Shown here piece by piece: positions 52,190 through 59,254 of a stretch of 64,000 bases of DNA (the stretch's first letter is position 1; every line of letters begins with the position of its first letter). The DNA comes from Pseudoruegeria sp. HB172150 (GTDB taxonomy: Bacteria > Pseudomonadota > Alphaproteobacteria > Rhodobacterales > Rhodobacteraceae). The DNA lies in NCBI RefSeq assembly GCF_013184805.1, contig NZ_JAATNG010000007.1, forward strand, positions 124,001 through 188,000. Reading direction: 5' to 3'. The notes below the pieces were generated by a model. It saw only the letters and a program-made list of their open reading frames with translations. It made no database searches and had not been told where the DNA came from. The translations under genes were made by a program, and so were the position numbers.

Positions 52190-52821
52190 TGCGTTTCCTC
52201 CGGTAATCCTGCCGCCAGGGCGTTCACGGCCGCCGACGCCATCGCCGACCCGCCGCGCCGCCCCCGCAGCGTCAGAAACTCCGTGCCGCGCGGATCGCTG
52301 GCCAGTTCCGCCTTCGATTCCGCCGCACCGACAAACCCCACGGGAAAAGCCAGGATCGCGGCAGGCTTAGGCCATCCCCGGTCCAGCTTTTCCAGCAAGT
52401 GGAACAGGGCTGTCGGCGCATTGCCGATGGCCACCACCGCGCCATCAATCCGGTCATGCCACAGTTCAACCGCAGCGGCGGAGCGCGTCGTCTCCAGCTC
52501 CTTCGCCAGCCCCGGCACCAGGTCGTCGTTCAGCGTCACCACGATCTCGTTCCCCGCCAGCCGCCCCGCGATGATCCCCGAGGCGACCATCTGACAATCG
52601 CACAGCACCGGCGCGCCGGCCGCCAGCGCGGCGCGGGCGCTGGCGGCGACGCCCGTCGAAAACGCCAGCCGGTCCGCCACTTCCGGCATTCCGCACGCAT
52701 GCACCACCCGGATCGCCACCTCGGCGAGGTCCGGCGGAAACCGATCCAGCCGCGTCTCGCGCCGGACGGTCGCAAAGCTCTCCGCATAGATCGCGGCGGG
52801 GTCTTTCAGATAGGGGCGCAC
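52186..52821 (-). CDS. cobH: Precorrin-8X methylmutase
   Basis: Moves the C11 methyl group to C12 to form hydrogenobyrinate. The 211 residues include DPAAIYAESFATVRRET, the active-site His in VVHACGMPEVADRL, LCDCQMVASGI and FPVGFVGAAESK. The GTG start at 52821 follows AAGGAGG, which lies inside the end of the upstream gene (16-bp overlap). An intact representative of the family. Confidence 0.93.
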   Translation of the reverse strand: MRPYLKDPAAIYAESFATVRRETRLDRFPPDLAEVAIRVVHACGMPEVADRLAFSTGVAASARAALAAGAPVLCDCQMVASGIIAGRLAGNEIVVTLNDDLVPGLAKELETTRSAAAVELWHDRIDGAVVAIGNAPTALFHLLEKLDRGWPKPAAILAFPVGFVGAAESKAELASDPRGTEFLTLRGRRGGSAMASAAVNALAAGLPEETQ

Positions 52822-53750
52822 GCAGCCTCCTTCACGGCTGCGGACCGAAGGGCTGTTTCGTGGCCAAGGCCCAATATCCAGGCCTCTTCGGTCTCGATAA
52901 CACGCCGTTCTTCTTCGGTCAGGTCCGACGACCCGCCGAACAGTGCGGCAAGGCCGCCGGATCTGTCGAGGCGCGAGAAGGCTTCCGCATTGATGCGCAC
53001 CTGTGCGGAGTCGAGCACCTCGGCGTCCTCCCGCGCCGCATGGGCCTCTTTCTGCAGCAGCGACGGATAGATTTCCGCCAGCACGATCTGGGCATCCGGC
53101 ACAGCGAGGCCCGAGTCGAATGGCCACACGGCGATGCGGCCCGCCAGTTCGGGATGGTTGCGCAGGGCTGCGAGGGTGGGCAGCCCGAGTATCACCTGAG
53201 AACCAACCGAGCCGGTATAGGCAAGTTGCCAGACTGTCTTGGCACCCTTCGCCAGACGATCGGCTATTCGGCGCTCCGGTGGATGGCCATGCCCATGACG
53301 CGCCCGTCCGCCGATGGGAATTTCGGGATAGTCCCACGATTGCGGCCGCCCCCAGAACGGGCCGACCCCCGGATAAAGACGGTTAATCTCGGCTGCGACT
53401 TCGAAGCGGTTCGACGTGTTGTCGTCGCGGTCCTGAACCCGTCCCGCGATCCAGTCCCAAAGGTCCAGTGCGCCTTTTCCCCCGCTGACCTTCGCAGCAA
53501 CTCCAGCCGGGTAGCCGAACGGAAAGTCGAAACCAGCCAGCACGCGGCGTCCCGCATCCGCCTCGGCGACGAACAACTCTGTCAGCCGTCCGCGGGCCTC
53601 GTGACGGGTACGGCAATAGACCGGCGCCTCCGCCTCGCCGTAACGAACAACCGCAAACCAGATTGCGTCTTTCGTCGGCCTTGCAGGGCTGGGCCGCGAG
53701 CGCGCCGACCAGTCGATGACGACATGCGTATCGAACAGCGGTCCGCTCAT
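52806..53750 (-). CDS. Conserved protein of unknown function in the cobalamin operon
   Basis: A 314-residue soluble protein that I do not recognise. It opens TFH-like with DTHVVIDWSARSRPSPARPT, then GFDFPFGYPAGVA, RLYPGVGPFWGRPQSWDYP and VGSQVILGLPTLAALRNHP. The DWSAR plus GFDFPFGYP pattern suggests an RNase H-like (DUF429-type) fold; this is weak inference. It overlaps cbiX by 4 bp and cobH by 16 bp, so it is a fixed member of the operon. A role in corrin processing, Co handling or regulation is open. Confidence 0.75.
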   Translation of the reverse strand: MSGPLFDTHVVIDWSARSRPSPARPTKDAIWFAVVRYGEAEAPVYCRTRHEARGRLTELFVAEADAGRRVLAGFDFPFGYPAGVAAKVSGGKGALDLWDWIAGRVQDRDDNTSNRFEVAAEINRLYPGVGPFWGRPQSWDYPEIPIGGRARHGHGHPPERRIADRLAKGAKTVWQLAYTGSVGSQVILGLPTLAALRNHPELAGRIAVWPFDSGLAVPDAQIVLAEIYPSLLQKEAHAAREDAEVLDSAQVRINAEAFSRLDRSGGLAALFGGSSDLTEEERRVIETEEAWILGLGHETALRSAAVKEAACAPI

Positions 53751-54853
53751 TTGCGGCGCGCGCTCTCCGGGCCGAGCGGGTGATCCGCATGCGGGTAGGG
53801 CGCGTGATGATGATCGTGATGGTGGTGGCCGTGATCGTGGCCATGATCATGGGAATGCCCGTGATCATGATCGTGGTGATGGTGATGATGGTCCGCCATC
53901 TCCAGCCGGCATTCCCCGGTACAGAAATCGCCGCACAGCGTACAGTCCGCCACATTCGAACCCGGCGCGGCGGCGCCCTGGCCCTCGACATGGTGATGGT
54001 GGCTTTCCTGCACTGCGCCGACTTCGGCCTCGAAGCCAAGCACCTGCGTACGGTACTTGCACATGGCGCAGTTTGGCGGCGGCACTTCCCCGACCTGTTC
54101 GGTGACCCGCTCAGCGAAGGTTTCCAGCACCTTGTCATGGTCGTTCAGGTAGCCCGCCTTGACGAACTGGATCTCCGGATGCGCGGCGGCGACCTTATCG
54201 GTGAAACCATAGATCCGGTCGATCAGGATGCCGGTGAACAGGAAATAGGGAAACACCACGACACGTTTATAGTCCAGCCGCGTGACATGGCTCAGGCAGG
54301 GTTCCACCAGCGGGAAGGTGACGCCGGAATAACCCACCTCGCACCAGCCGAACCCGATCCCCTCCCACAGCATCCGCGCGATCTTGGACACGTTGGCATT
54401 GGCGTCGGGGTCCGACGCGCCTCGGCCGATCACCAGGAGGCAGGTTTCGTGCAGCGGCACCTCGCCCTGTTCGGCATTCGCGCGATCCAGCGCCTCCCGG
54501 ATCCGCGCCCCTGCGGCGGCGATCATCTTCGGATCGACGCCCAGCTCTCGCCCATATGTGATCTCGATCCCGTGCTTCGCCGCGTAGGTGTTGAGTACGG
54601 TCGGGATGTCGTTCTTCGCATGCATCGCCGCGAACAGCATCCCTGGCACTGCGAGGATCCGGTCGCAGCCTGCCTCGCGCAGCCGGTCGAGCCCGTCGCG
54701 GATCACAGGGTTAGCGAATTCCAGGTAACCGTAATCGGTCAGCCATTCGTCGGGCAGGTAGTCCGGCAACTTCCGTGCCAGCACCGCGAACTCATCTACC
54801 GCGGCCTGGCTGCGAGAGCCGTGGCCGCAGATCATTACACCGGTCTTGCCCAT
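53747..54853 (-). CDS. cbiX: Sirohydrochlorin cobaltochelatase CbiX with His-rich tail
   Basis: Inserts Co2+ into sirohydrochlorin. It has 368 residues with two chelatase-like halves: MICGHGSRSQAAVDEFA and the His in GMLFAAMHAKNDIP, then the second half with VFPYFLFTGILIDRI. After these come NCAMCKYR (CxxC), a second Cys set in DCTLCGDFCTGECRL, and a long His/Asp tail encoded at about 53795-53899. Bacillus-type long CbiX has similar Fe-S and His-rich features (from memory). It is the second gene of the operon. The tail codons make a CAT/GAT-rich repeat on the minus strand. Confidence 0.92.
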   Translation of the reverse strand: MGKTGVMICGHGSRSQAAVDEFAVLARKLPDYLPDEWLTDYGYLEFANPVIRDGLDRLREAGCDRILAVPGMLFAAMHAKNDIPTVLNTYAAKHGIEITYGRELGVDPKMIAAAGARIREALDRANAEQGEVPLHETCLLVIGRGASDPDANANVSKIARMLWEGIGFGWCEVGYSGVTFPLVEPCLSHVTRLDYKRVVVFPYFLFTGILIDRIYGFTDKVAAAHPEIQFVKAGYLNDHDKVLETFAERVTEQVGEVPPPNCAMCKYRTQVLGFEAEVGAVQESHHHHVEGQGAAAPGSNVADCTLCGDFCTGECRLEMADHHHHHHDHDHGHSHDHGHDHGHHHHDHHHAPYPHADHPLGPESARRK

Positions 54854-54858
54854 GGAGC

Positions 54859-55080
54859 TCAGGCCTCCTGTGGCTCGTCTCCGGCGGCCTCGGCGTCTTC
54901 CTCCGCCGCCTCCTTGGACTTGCGGCTTTTCAGTCCGGCCCAGGCGGCCACGGCAATGGCGGCGCCGATTGCGGCCAGCCCGATCCAGTGATTATGGCCC
55001 GCGGCCTCGGCCAGGTGGCCGGGATGCGCAGCGGCGGGGCCGGCGGCGAACAGAGCAACAAGGACTATCGGCTGTTTCAT
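54859..55080 (-). CDS. Small His-containing membrane protein (DUF6732-like)
   Basis: A 73-residue protein with a signal peptide (LVLFAAGPAAA-like, cleaved before HPGH). A His-rich segment HPGHLAEAAGHNHW follows, then one transmembrane helix and an acidic tail. It resembles the family I recall as DUF6732. The His cluster on the periplasmic side suggests cobalt or metal handling. It starts the minus-strand cobalamin operon, 5 bp before cbiX. The ATG lies behind a structured leader. Confidence 0.65.
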   Translation of the reverse strand: MKQPIVLVALFAAGPAAAHPGHLAEAAGHNHWIGLAAIGAAIAVAAWAGLKSRKSKEAAEEDAEAAGDEPQEA

Positions 55081-55085
55081 CTGGC

Positions 55086-55202
55086 TTCCCTTTCCTCTGG
55101 CCCGCGCCGGAAAGGAAAAGCGCGCCACACGGCGCGGCGCCCTGACGATGCGGCGCCTGGCCCCCTGTTTGGGTCGGCCCCTGCCGCGCTCCTGTCCGAC
55201 CC
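55086..55202 (-). promoter_or_regulatory. Structured leader with terminator-like and SD-sequestering hairpins
   Basis: On the minus strand the leader contains a 7-bp stem GGGTCGG/CCGACCC (55171-55202). Next is a terminator-like hairpin CGCGCC-GTGT-GGCGCG (55121-55136) followed by CTTTT. Then a 10-bp stem pairs 55109-55118 with 55086-55095 and covers the ribosome site GGAAAGGGAAG of the first cobalamin gene. The last two structures share bases, as in a riboswitch expression platform. I could not find the standard cobalamin aptamer boxes. Confidence 0.45.
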
Positions 55203-55320
55203 GGGTCTCGGGTTTCGTCCGATCCGGTATAGGCGCCGCCCTACAACGATGCAAAGGGAAAGGCGGCGGCTTTCGGCCCGGAACCGACATCGCCGGTTGT
55301 GCGCCAATGCGGGAGGCTCC

Positions 55321-55370
55321 GTGCCCTGAGATGCATTTTCCTTCGCAGGAAAGAGTCTAGGTCTGGGCAC
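55321..55370 (+). promoter_or_regulatory. Nested hairpin in the leader of the quinone reductase gene
   Basis: An outer stem GTGCCC / GGGCAC (55321-55326 with 55365-55370) encloses a perfect inner hairpin TTTCCT-TCGC-AGGAAA (55337-55352). It ends 28 bp before the start codon at 55398. It may be a 5' UTR stability element. The rest of the 317-bp gap (55081-55397) holds the divergent leader and nothing else I recognise. Confidence 0.35.
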
Positions 55371-55397
55371 AACACAGTAATTGCAAGGAGATCCCCG

Positions 55398-56387
55398 ATG
55401 GGTGAGCTCGTGAACGGCAAATGGCAGGACGCCCCGGTCGCAGGAAAGACCGAAAATGGCCGCTTCGTCCGAAAGGACTCGAAGTTCCGCAACTGGATCA
55501 CCGCCAACGGCAGCGCCGGTCCAACCGGCGAAGAAGGCTTTCGCGCCGAAGCGGGACGCTATCACCTCTACGTCTCCTTCGCCTGCCCGTGGGCTCACCG
55601 GACCCTGATCTTTCGCAAGCTCAAGGGGCTGGAGGACCTGATCACCGTGTCGGTGGTCCATCCCGACATGCTGTCCGACGGCTGGAGTTTCGACACGGAT
55701 TTCGGTGGTGCGACTGGCGACACGCTCTACGGCCTGCCGTTCCTGCGCGACGTTTACGTCAAGGCCAAGCCCGACGTTTCCGGCAAGGTCACGGTTCCGG
55801 TCCTCTGGGACAAGCAGCGTGAGACCATCGTGTCGAACGAATCGTCCGAAATCATCCGCATGTTCAACACAGCCTTCGACGGCATCACCGGCAACACCGC
55901 CGATTATTGGCCCGAGGACCTGCACGACGCCATCGAGCCGGTGAACAAGCGCGTCTACGACACGCTGAACAACGGCGTCTACCGGTCAGGCTTCGCAACA
56001 AGCCAGTCGGCCTATGACGAGGCGGTGCACGAACTGTTCGACACGCTCGACTGGCTGGAGGAACGGCTGGAAGAAAACCGCTACCTGATGGGCGAACAGG
56101 TGACCGAAGCCGACTGGCGGCTGGTGCCGACGCTGTTCCGCTTCGACCCGGTTTACCACACGCATTTCAGGTGCAACCGAGACTACCTGCGCAACTTCCC
56201 CAACCTCTGGGGCTATGCGCGCGAACTCTATCAGTGGGAAACGCCGCACGGCCGGGTCGCCGACACCGTGAACTTTGACCACATCGTGCGGCACTACCAT
56301 TACAGCCACGAGTCTATTAACCCCTACCGGATCATCCCGATCAATCCGGTCCTCGACTGGGAGGAACCTCACGGCCGCGGAGTGTAG
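55398..56387 (+). CDS. Glutathionyl-hydroquinone reductase (Xi-class GST)
   Basis: Xi-class GST of 329 residues that reduces glutathionyl-hydroquinones. The catalytic cysteine is in SFACPWAHRTLIFRKL (CPWA). GKVTVPVLWDKQRETIVSNESSEIIRM forms the GSH site, and the C-terminal domain has the YqjG features DTLDWLEERLEENRYL and GYARELYQWETPHG. Cytosolic. The ATG at 55398 follows AAGGAG by 8 nt. Its placement between the two cobalamin arms has no known biochemical reason. Confidence 0.93.
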   Translation: MGELVNGKWQDAPVAGKTENGRFVRKDSKFRNWITANGSAGPTGEEGFRAEAGRYHLYVSFACPWAHRTLIFRKLKGLEDLITVSVVHPDMLSDGWSFDTDFGGATGDTLYGLPFLRDVYVKAKPDVSGKVTVPVLWDKQRETIVSNESSEIIRMFNTAFDGITGNTADYWPEDLHDAIEPVNKRVYDTLNNGVYRSGFATSQSAYDEAVHELFDTLDWLEERLEENRYLMGEQVTEADWRLVPTLFRFDPVYHTHFRCNRDYLRNFPNLWGYARELYQWETPHGRVADTVNFDHIVRHYHYSHESINPYRIIPINPVLDWEEPHGRGV

Positions 56388-56417
56388 CCTGCCGCCGGCG
56401 ACCCGCTCGTCGCAGTG

Positions 56418-56810
56418 TCAGGCGTGCTTTACCCGTTCCAGCACGGTGTCCTCCGCTTCGCCGTAATGGTCGACCAGCACCGCCAGATCCTCTGGCGGGA
56501 TGCTGCTGGGCAGGAAAGCGCAAGCGTTCGGGATGTGCCGAAAGATCGAACCGTCTGAAAAGAAGGACGTTCCGGTCACGAAGATTACCCGTGCCTTGGG
56601 CTGGCGATAGCTGGCATAATCGGCAACGGCAAAGGCACTGCCGTTCTCCAGCACCAGGTCCAGTACGATCACCTCTACCAGGTTGTTCTCAAGGGCAGAC
56701 ACCGCCTCGGCCTCGGAATGCGCGGCGAGGACCGCCGCGCCCTGCCGGCGCAAATGCCTGGACCACATGTCGGCCAGTTCGGGTTCGCTCTCGACAATCA
56801 GAACTTTCAT
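56418..56810 (-). CDS. Stand-alone receiver-domain protein lacking the conserved lysine
   Basis: A 130-residue single receiver domain: MKVLIVESEPELADMWSRHL, then the phospho-acceptor Asp51 in VIVLDLVLENG, and Thr79 in FVTGTS. The acidic pocket is ES instead of the usual DD/ED. The conserved Lys after FL is missing (FLPSSIPPEDL). It has no output domain. It is probably an atypical or phosphate-independent receiver, or one switched by protein contact. The ATG at 56810 has GAGGACGGA before it. It is divergent from the DUF1636 gene; the 180-bp gap includes a GTATAC-rich stretch near 56870. Confidence 0.85.
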   Translation of the reverse strand: MKVLIVESEPELADMWSRHLRRQGAAVLAAHSEAEAVSALENNLVEVIVLDLVLENGSAFAVADYASYRQPKARVIFVTGTSFFSDGSIFRHIPNACAFLPSSIPPEDLAVLVDHYGEAEDTVLERVKHA

Positions 56811-56990
56811 TCCGTCCTCCGCGAGCAGGATGGCAGCATGGGACGCCACTCGCGTTGCGGGTATACTGTATATAGAGTCCTACCAAAATCCTAACAGGTA
56901 GTTAACAAAGCCGTCACTTATTCCTGAAATCGAAAACTTGCCTAAGGCAAACAGATCGGTTTGAAGAGGGGTCGGCAAGGCGGGAACTTC

Positions 56991-57359
56991 ATGACCACCT
57001 GGATCACGATCTGCGACAGTTGCAAACGCGACGGCTGGGAAGACAGCGGCGCCGCGGAAACCGACGGCGCCCGGCTGGCGGAGTGCGTCGAACGCCTGGC
57101 GCCGAAGGGGGATGTCCGCGTACGGCGGCATACCTGCCTTATGGGCTGCGGAAAGGGCTGCAACGTGGCGATCCAGGCGGAAGGCAAGCTTTGCTACACG
57201 CTCGGCGGATTCGAACCCGACGCCGACTCGGCCGAGGCGATCCTCGCATACGCCGCGCTTCATTCGGAAAGCGAGACTGGCCAGGTACCCTACCGACAAT
57301 GGCCGCAGGGCGTGAAGGGCCATTTCGTCACCCGCCACCCGCCTCTGCCAAAGCCATGA
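56991..57359 (+). CDS. DUF1636 metal-binding protein
   Basis: A 122-residue soluble protein of the DUF1636 family, which is usually linked to cobalamin genes. WITICDSCKRDGWED carries a CxxC. HTCLMGCGKGCNVAIQ brings three more cysteines and a thioredoxin-like ferredoxin pattern, so a 2Fe-2S or metal site is likely. The ATG at 56991 is used; a TTG at 56961 is unlikely. It ends in an ATGA overlap with cobC. The palindrome TTGCC-TAA-GGCAA at 56938-56950 lies just upstream. Confidence 0.85.
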   Translation: MTTWITICDSCKRDGWEDSGAAETDGARLAECVERLAPKGDVRVRRHTCLMGCGKGCNVAIQAEGKLCYTLGGFEPDADSAEAILAYAALHSESETGQVPYRQWPQGVKGHFVTRHPPLPKP

Positions 57360-58297
57360 GCCCGCCGCGCGATCACGGTGGCGGCCTAGACGCGGCGATC
57401 GCACGGCACGGCGGCACGCGGGCGGAGTGGCTGGATCTCTCGACAGGAATTAACCCGGGGCCCTACCCGGTGCCACAACTTCCCGCGACTGCGTGGACGG
57501 CCCTGCCCGACCAGAAGGCGGCGGTAAGGCTGATCGCGGCGGCGCGCCGGTTCTGGAACGTACCCGACGACGCGGCCCTGATCGCCGCGCCCGGCGCGTC
57601 CTCGCTGATCGCGCGGATGCCGCAGATGGTGCCGGGGCTGGAGGCCTTCATCCCCGGCCCTACGTACAACGAGCACGCGGCCGCCTTCGGTGATCGCGTG
57701 ACAGTGGACGAGTCGGCGCCTGTGCATGTCTATGTCCATCCGAACAATCCCGACGGGCATCTGTGGGTCGCAAGTGACATCGGCAACCGCGAACTGACCA
57801 TCGTGGATGAAAGCTTCTGCGATGTGACGCCGGCGATCAGCCATGTCTCCCGCGCAGGTGAGCGCGTGGCGATCCTGAAGAGCTTCGGCAAGTTCTGGGG
57901 GCTGGCGGGCCTGCGGCTTGGCTTCCTGATCTGCGATCCGGCCGTTGCCGCGCGGATGGCCGAGGCACTCGGCCCTTGGCCCGTCTCCGGCCCGGCGCTG
58001 GAAATCGGCGCAACGGCGCTGGAAGATATTGCCTGGGCCCAAGAAACCCGCGCCAGACTGACCCACGACGCCACCCGTCTCGACGCGCTGATGACCTGGG
58101 GCGGCGCCTCGCCGGTTGGCGGCAGCGCCCTGTTCCGGCTCTATGAGGTGGATGACGCCGCCGGCTGGCAGAACCGGCTGGCGCGGTCGCGCATCTGGAC
58201 CCGCATCTTCCCCTATTCCAAGCGCTGGCTGCGGCTTGGCCTGCCGCATCCCGACCGCTGGGAGCAGCTCGAAGATTCGCTGGAGGCGCGAACGTGA
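57356..58297 (+). CDS. cobC: Threonine-phosphate decarboxylase
   Basis: PLP enzyme that makes (R)-1-amino-2-propanol phosphate for the cobalamin lower loop (CobC of Pseudomonas, CobD of Salmonella). The 313 residues have [39 protein letters not shown] and the PLP Lys in [18 protein letters not shown]. The ATG overlaps the DUF1636 stop by 4 bp, and the gene itself overlaps cbiB by 4 bp. Confidence 0.93.
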   Translation: MSPPRDHGGGLDAAIARHGGTRAEWLDLSTGINPGPYPVPQLPATAWTALPDQKAAVRLIAAARRFWNVPDDAALIAAPGASSLIARMPQMVPGLEAFIPGPTYNEHAAAFGDRVTVDESAPVHVYVHPNNPDGHLWVASDIGNRELTIVDESFCDVTPAISHVSRAGERVAILKSFGKFWGLAGLRLGFLICDPAVAARMAEALGPWPVSGPALEIGATALEDIAWAQETRARLTHDATRLDALMTWGGASPVGGSALFRLYEVDDAAGWQNRLARSRIWTRIFPYSKRWLRLGLPHPDRWEQLEDSLEART

Positions 58298-59208
58298 GCC
58301 ACGCGGCGATCCTCTGTGGCGCGCTGCTGCTGGACGCGGCGCTGGGAGAGCCCCGTTGGCTCTGGTCCCGCGTCCCACATCCCGCCGTACTGATGGGCCG
58401 CGGCATCGGCTTGGCCGACACACGCTGGAACCGCGGCAAGGACCGCCGCGAAAAGGGCATTGCCGTCATCGCCGCAGCCTGCATCGCTGCTGCACTCGTC
58501 GGCTGGGCCATCGCCTGTCTTCCCGGCGGCTGGCTGCTGCAACTGTTGATCGCCGCGATCCTGCTGGCCCAGCGCAGCCTTTGCGATCACGTCTCCGCCG
58601 TCGCCGACGCACTCAGGCTCTCCACCGGAGAGGGGCGGCGCGCTGTGGCGAAGATCGTCGGTCGCGACACTGCAGCGATGGACGATCCCGCCATCGCCCG
58701 TGCCGCCCTCGAAAGTGCGGCCGAGAATCTCTCCGACGGAGTCATCGCCCCTGCTTTCTGGTTCCTGGTCGCCGGGCTGCCGGGGCTGCTGGTCTACAAG
58801 ATCGTCAACACCGCCGACAGCATGATCGGCTACCGCACCCCGCGCCACGCCGAATTCGGATGGGCAGCCGCCCGGCTCGACGATCTGCTGAACTGGCTGC
58901 CCGCGCGCGGCACTGCCCTCCTGATCTGGCTGATCCATGGCCGCCCCGGCCGTTGGCAGGACATCGTCCGCGACGCAGGACTGCACCGTTCCCCCAATGC
59001 TGGCTGGCCCGAGGCAGCGATCGCCCGCGCGCTCGACACCGCACTCGCCGGCCCGCGCAGCTATGACGGCACACTGCGCGATTTCCCCTTCGTCCATCCA
59101 GCCGGCAACCTTACCCCGGGACCGAACCAGATTGACGCCGCCGTTCGCATACTCTGGCGCACATGGACCGGCACCCTGATTATCGCGGTGGCCATTGCCG
59201 TTGTCTGA
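58294..59208 (+). CDS. cbiB: Adenosylcobinamide-phosphate synthase
   Basis: Membrane enzyme that attaches aminopropanol phosphate to adenosylcobyric acid (CbiB of Salmonella, CobD of Pseudomonas). The 304 residues contain [54 protein letters not shown] and [21 protein letters not shown], with four to five hydrophobic helices. The GTG start overlaps cobC (GTGA). This is the last cobalamin gene of the plus-strand arm. Confidence 0.94.
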   Translation: MSHAAILCGALLLDAALGEPRWLWSRVPHPAVLMGRGIGLADTRWNRGKDRREKGIAVIAAACIAAALVGWAIACLPGGWLLQLLIAAILLAQRSLCDHVSAVADALRLSTGEGRRAVAKIVGRDTAAMDDPAIARAALESAAENLSDGVIAPAFWFLVAGLPGLLVYKIVNTADSMIGYRTPRHAEFGWAAARLDDLLNWLPARGTALLIWLIHGRPGRWQDIVRDAGLHRSPNAGWPEAAIARALDTALAGPRSYDGTLRDFPFVHPAGNLTPGPNQIDAAVRILWRTWTGTLIIAVAIAVV

Positions 59209-59254
59209 CCCTTTTCGCCCGCTAGATTGCCGCCAAACGAATAAAGAGGTTCGA

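Noticed and set aside
53795-53899. Short CAT/GAT-rich tandem-like repeats that could suggest a CRISPR or microsatellite
   Set aside because: The repeats are the His/Asp codons of the CbiX tail in one frame; there are no fixed repeat and spacer units.
55261-55370. Possible cobalamin riboswitch on the minus strand (AGGGCACGG and CCTCCCGCATTGG weakly resemble conserved boxes)
   Set aside because: The boxes are not close enough to the known consensus, and the order and spacing are uncertain. It is kept only as a structured-leader finding.
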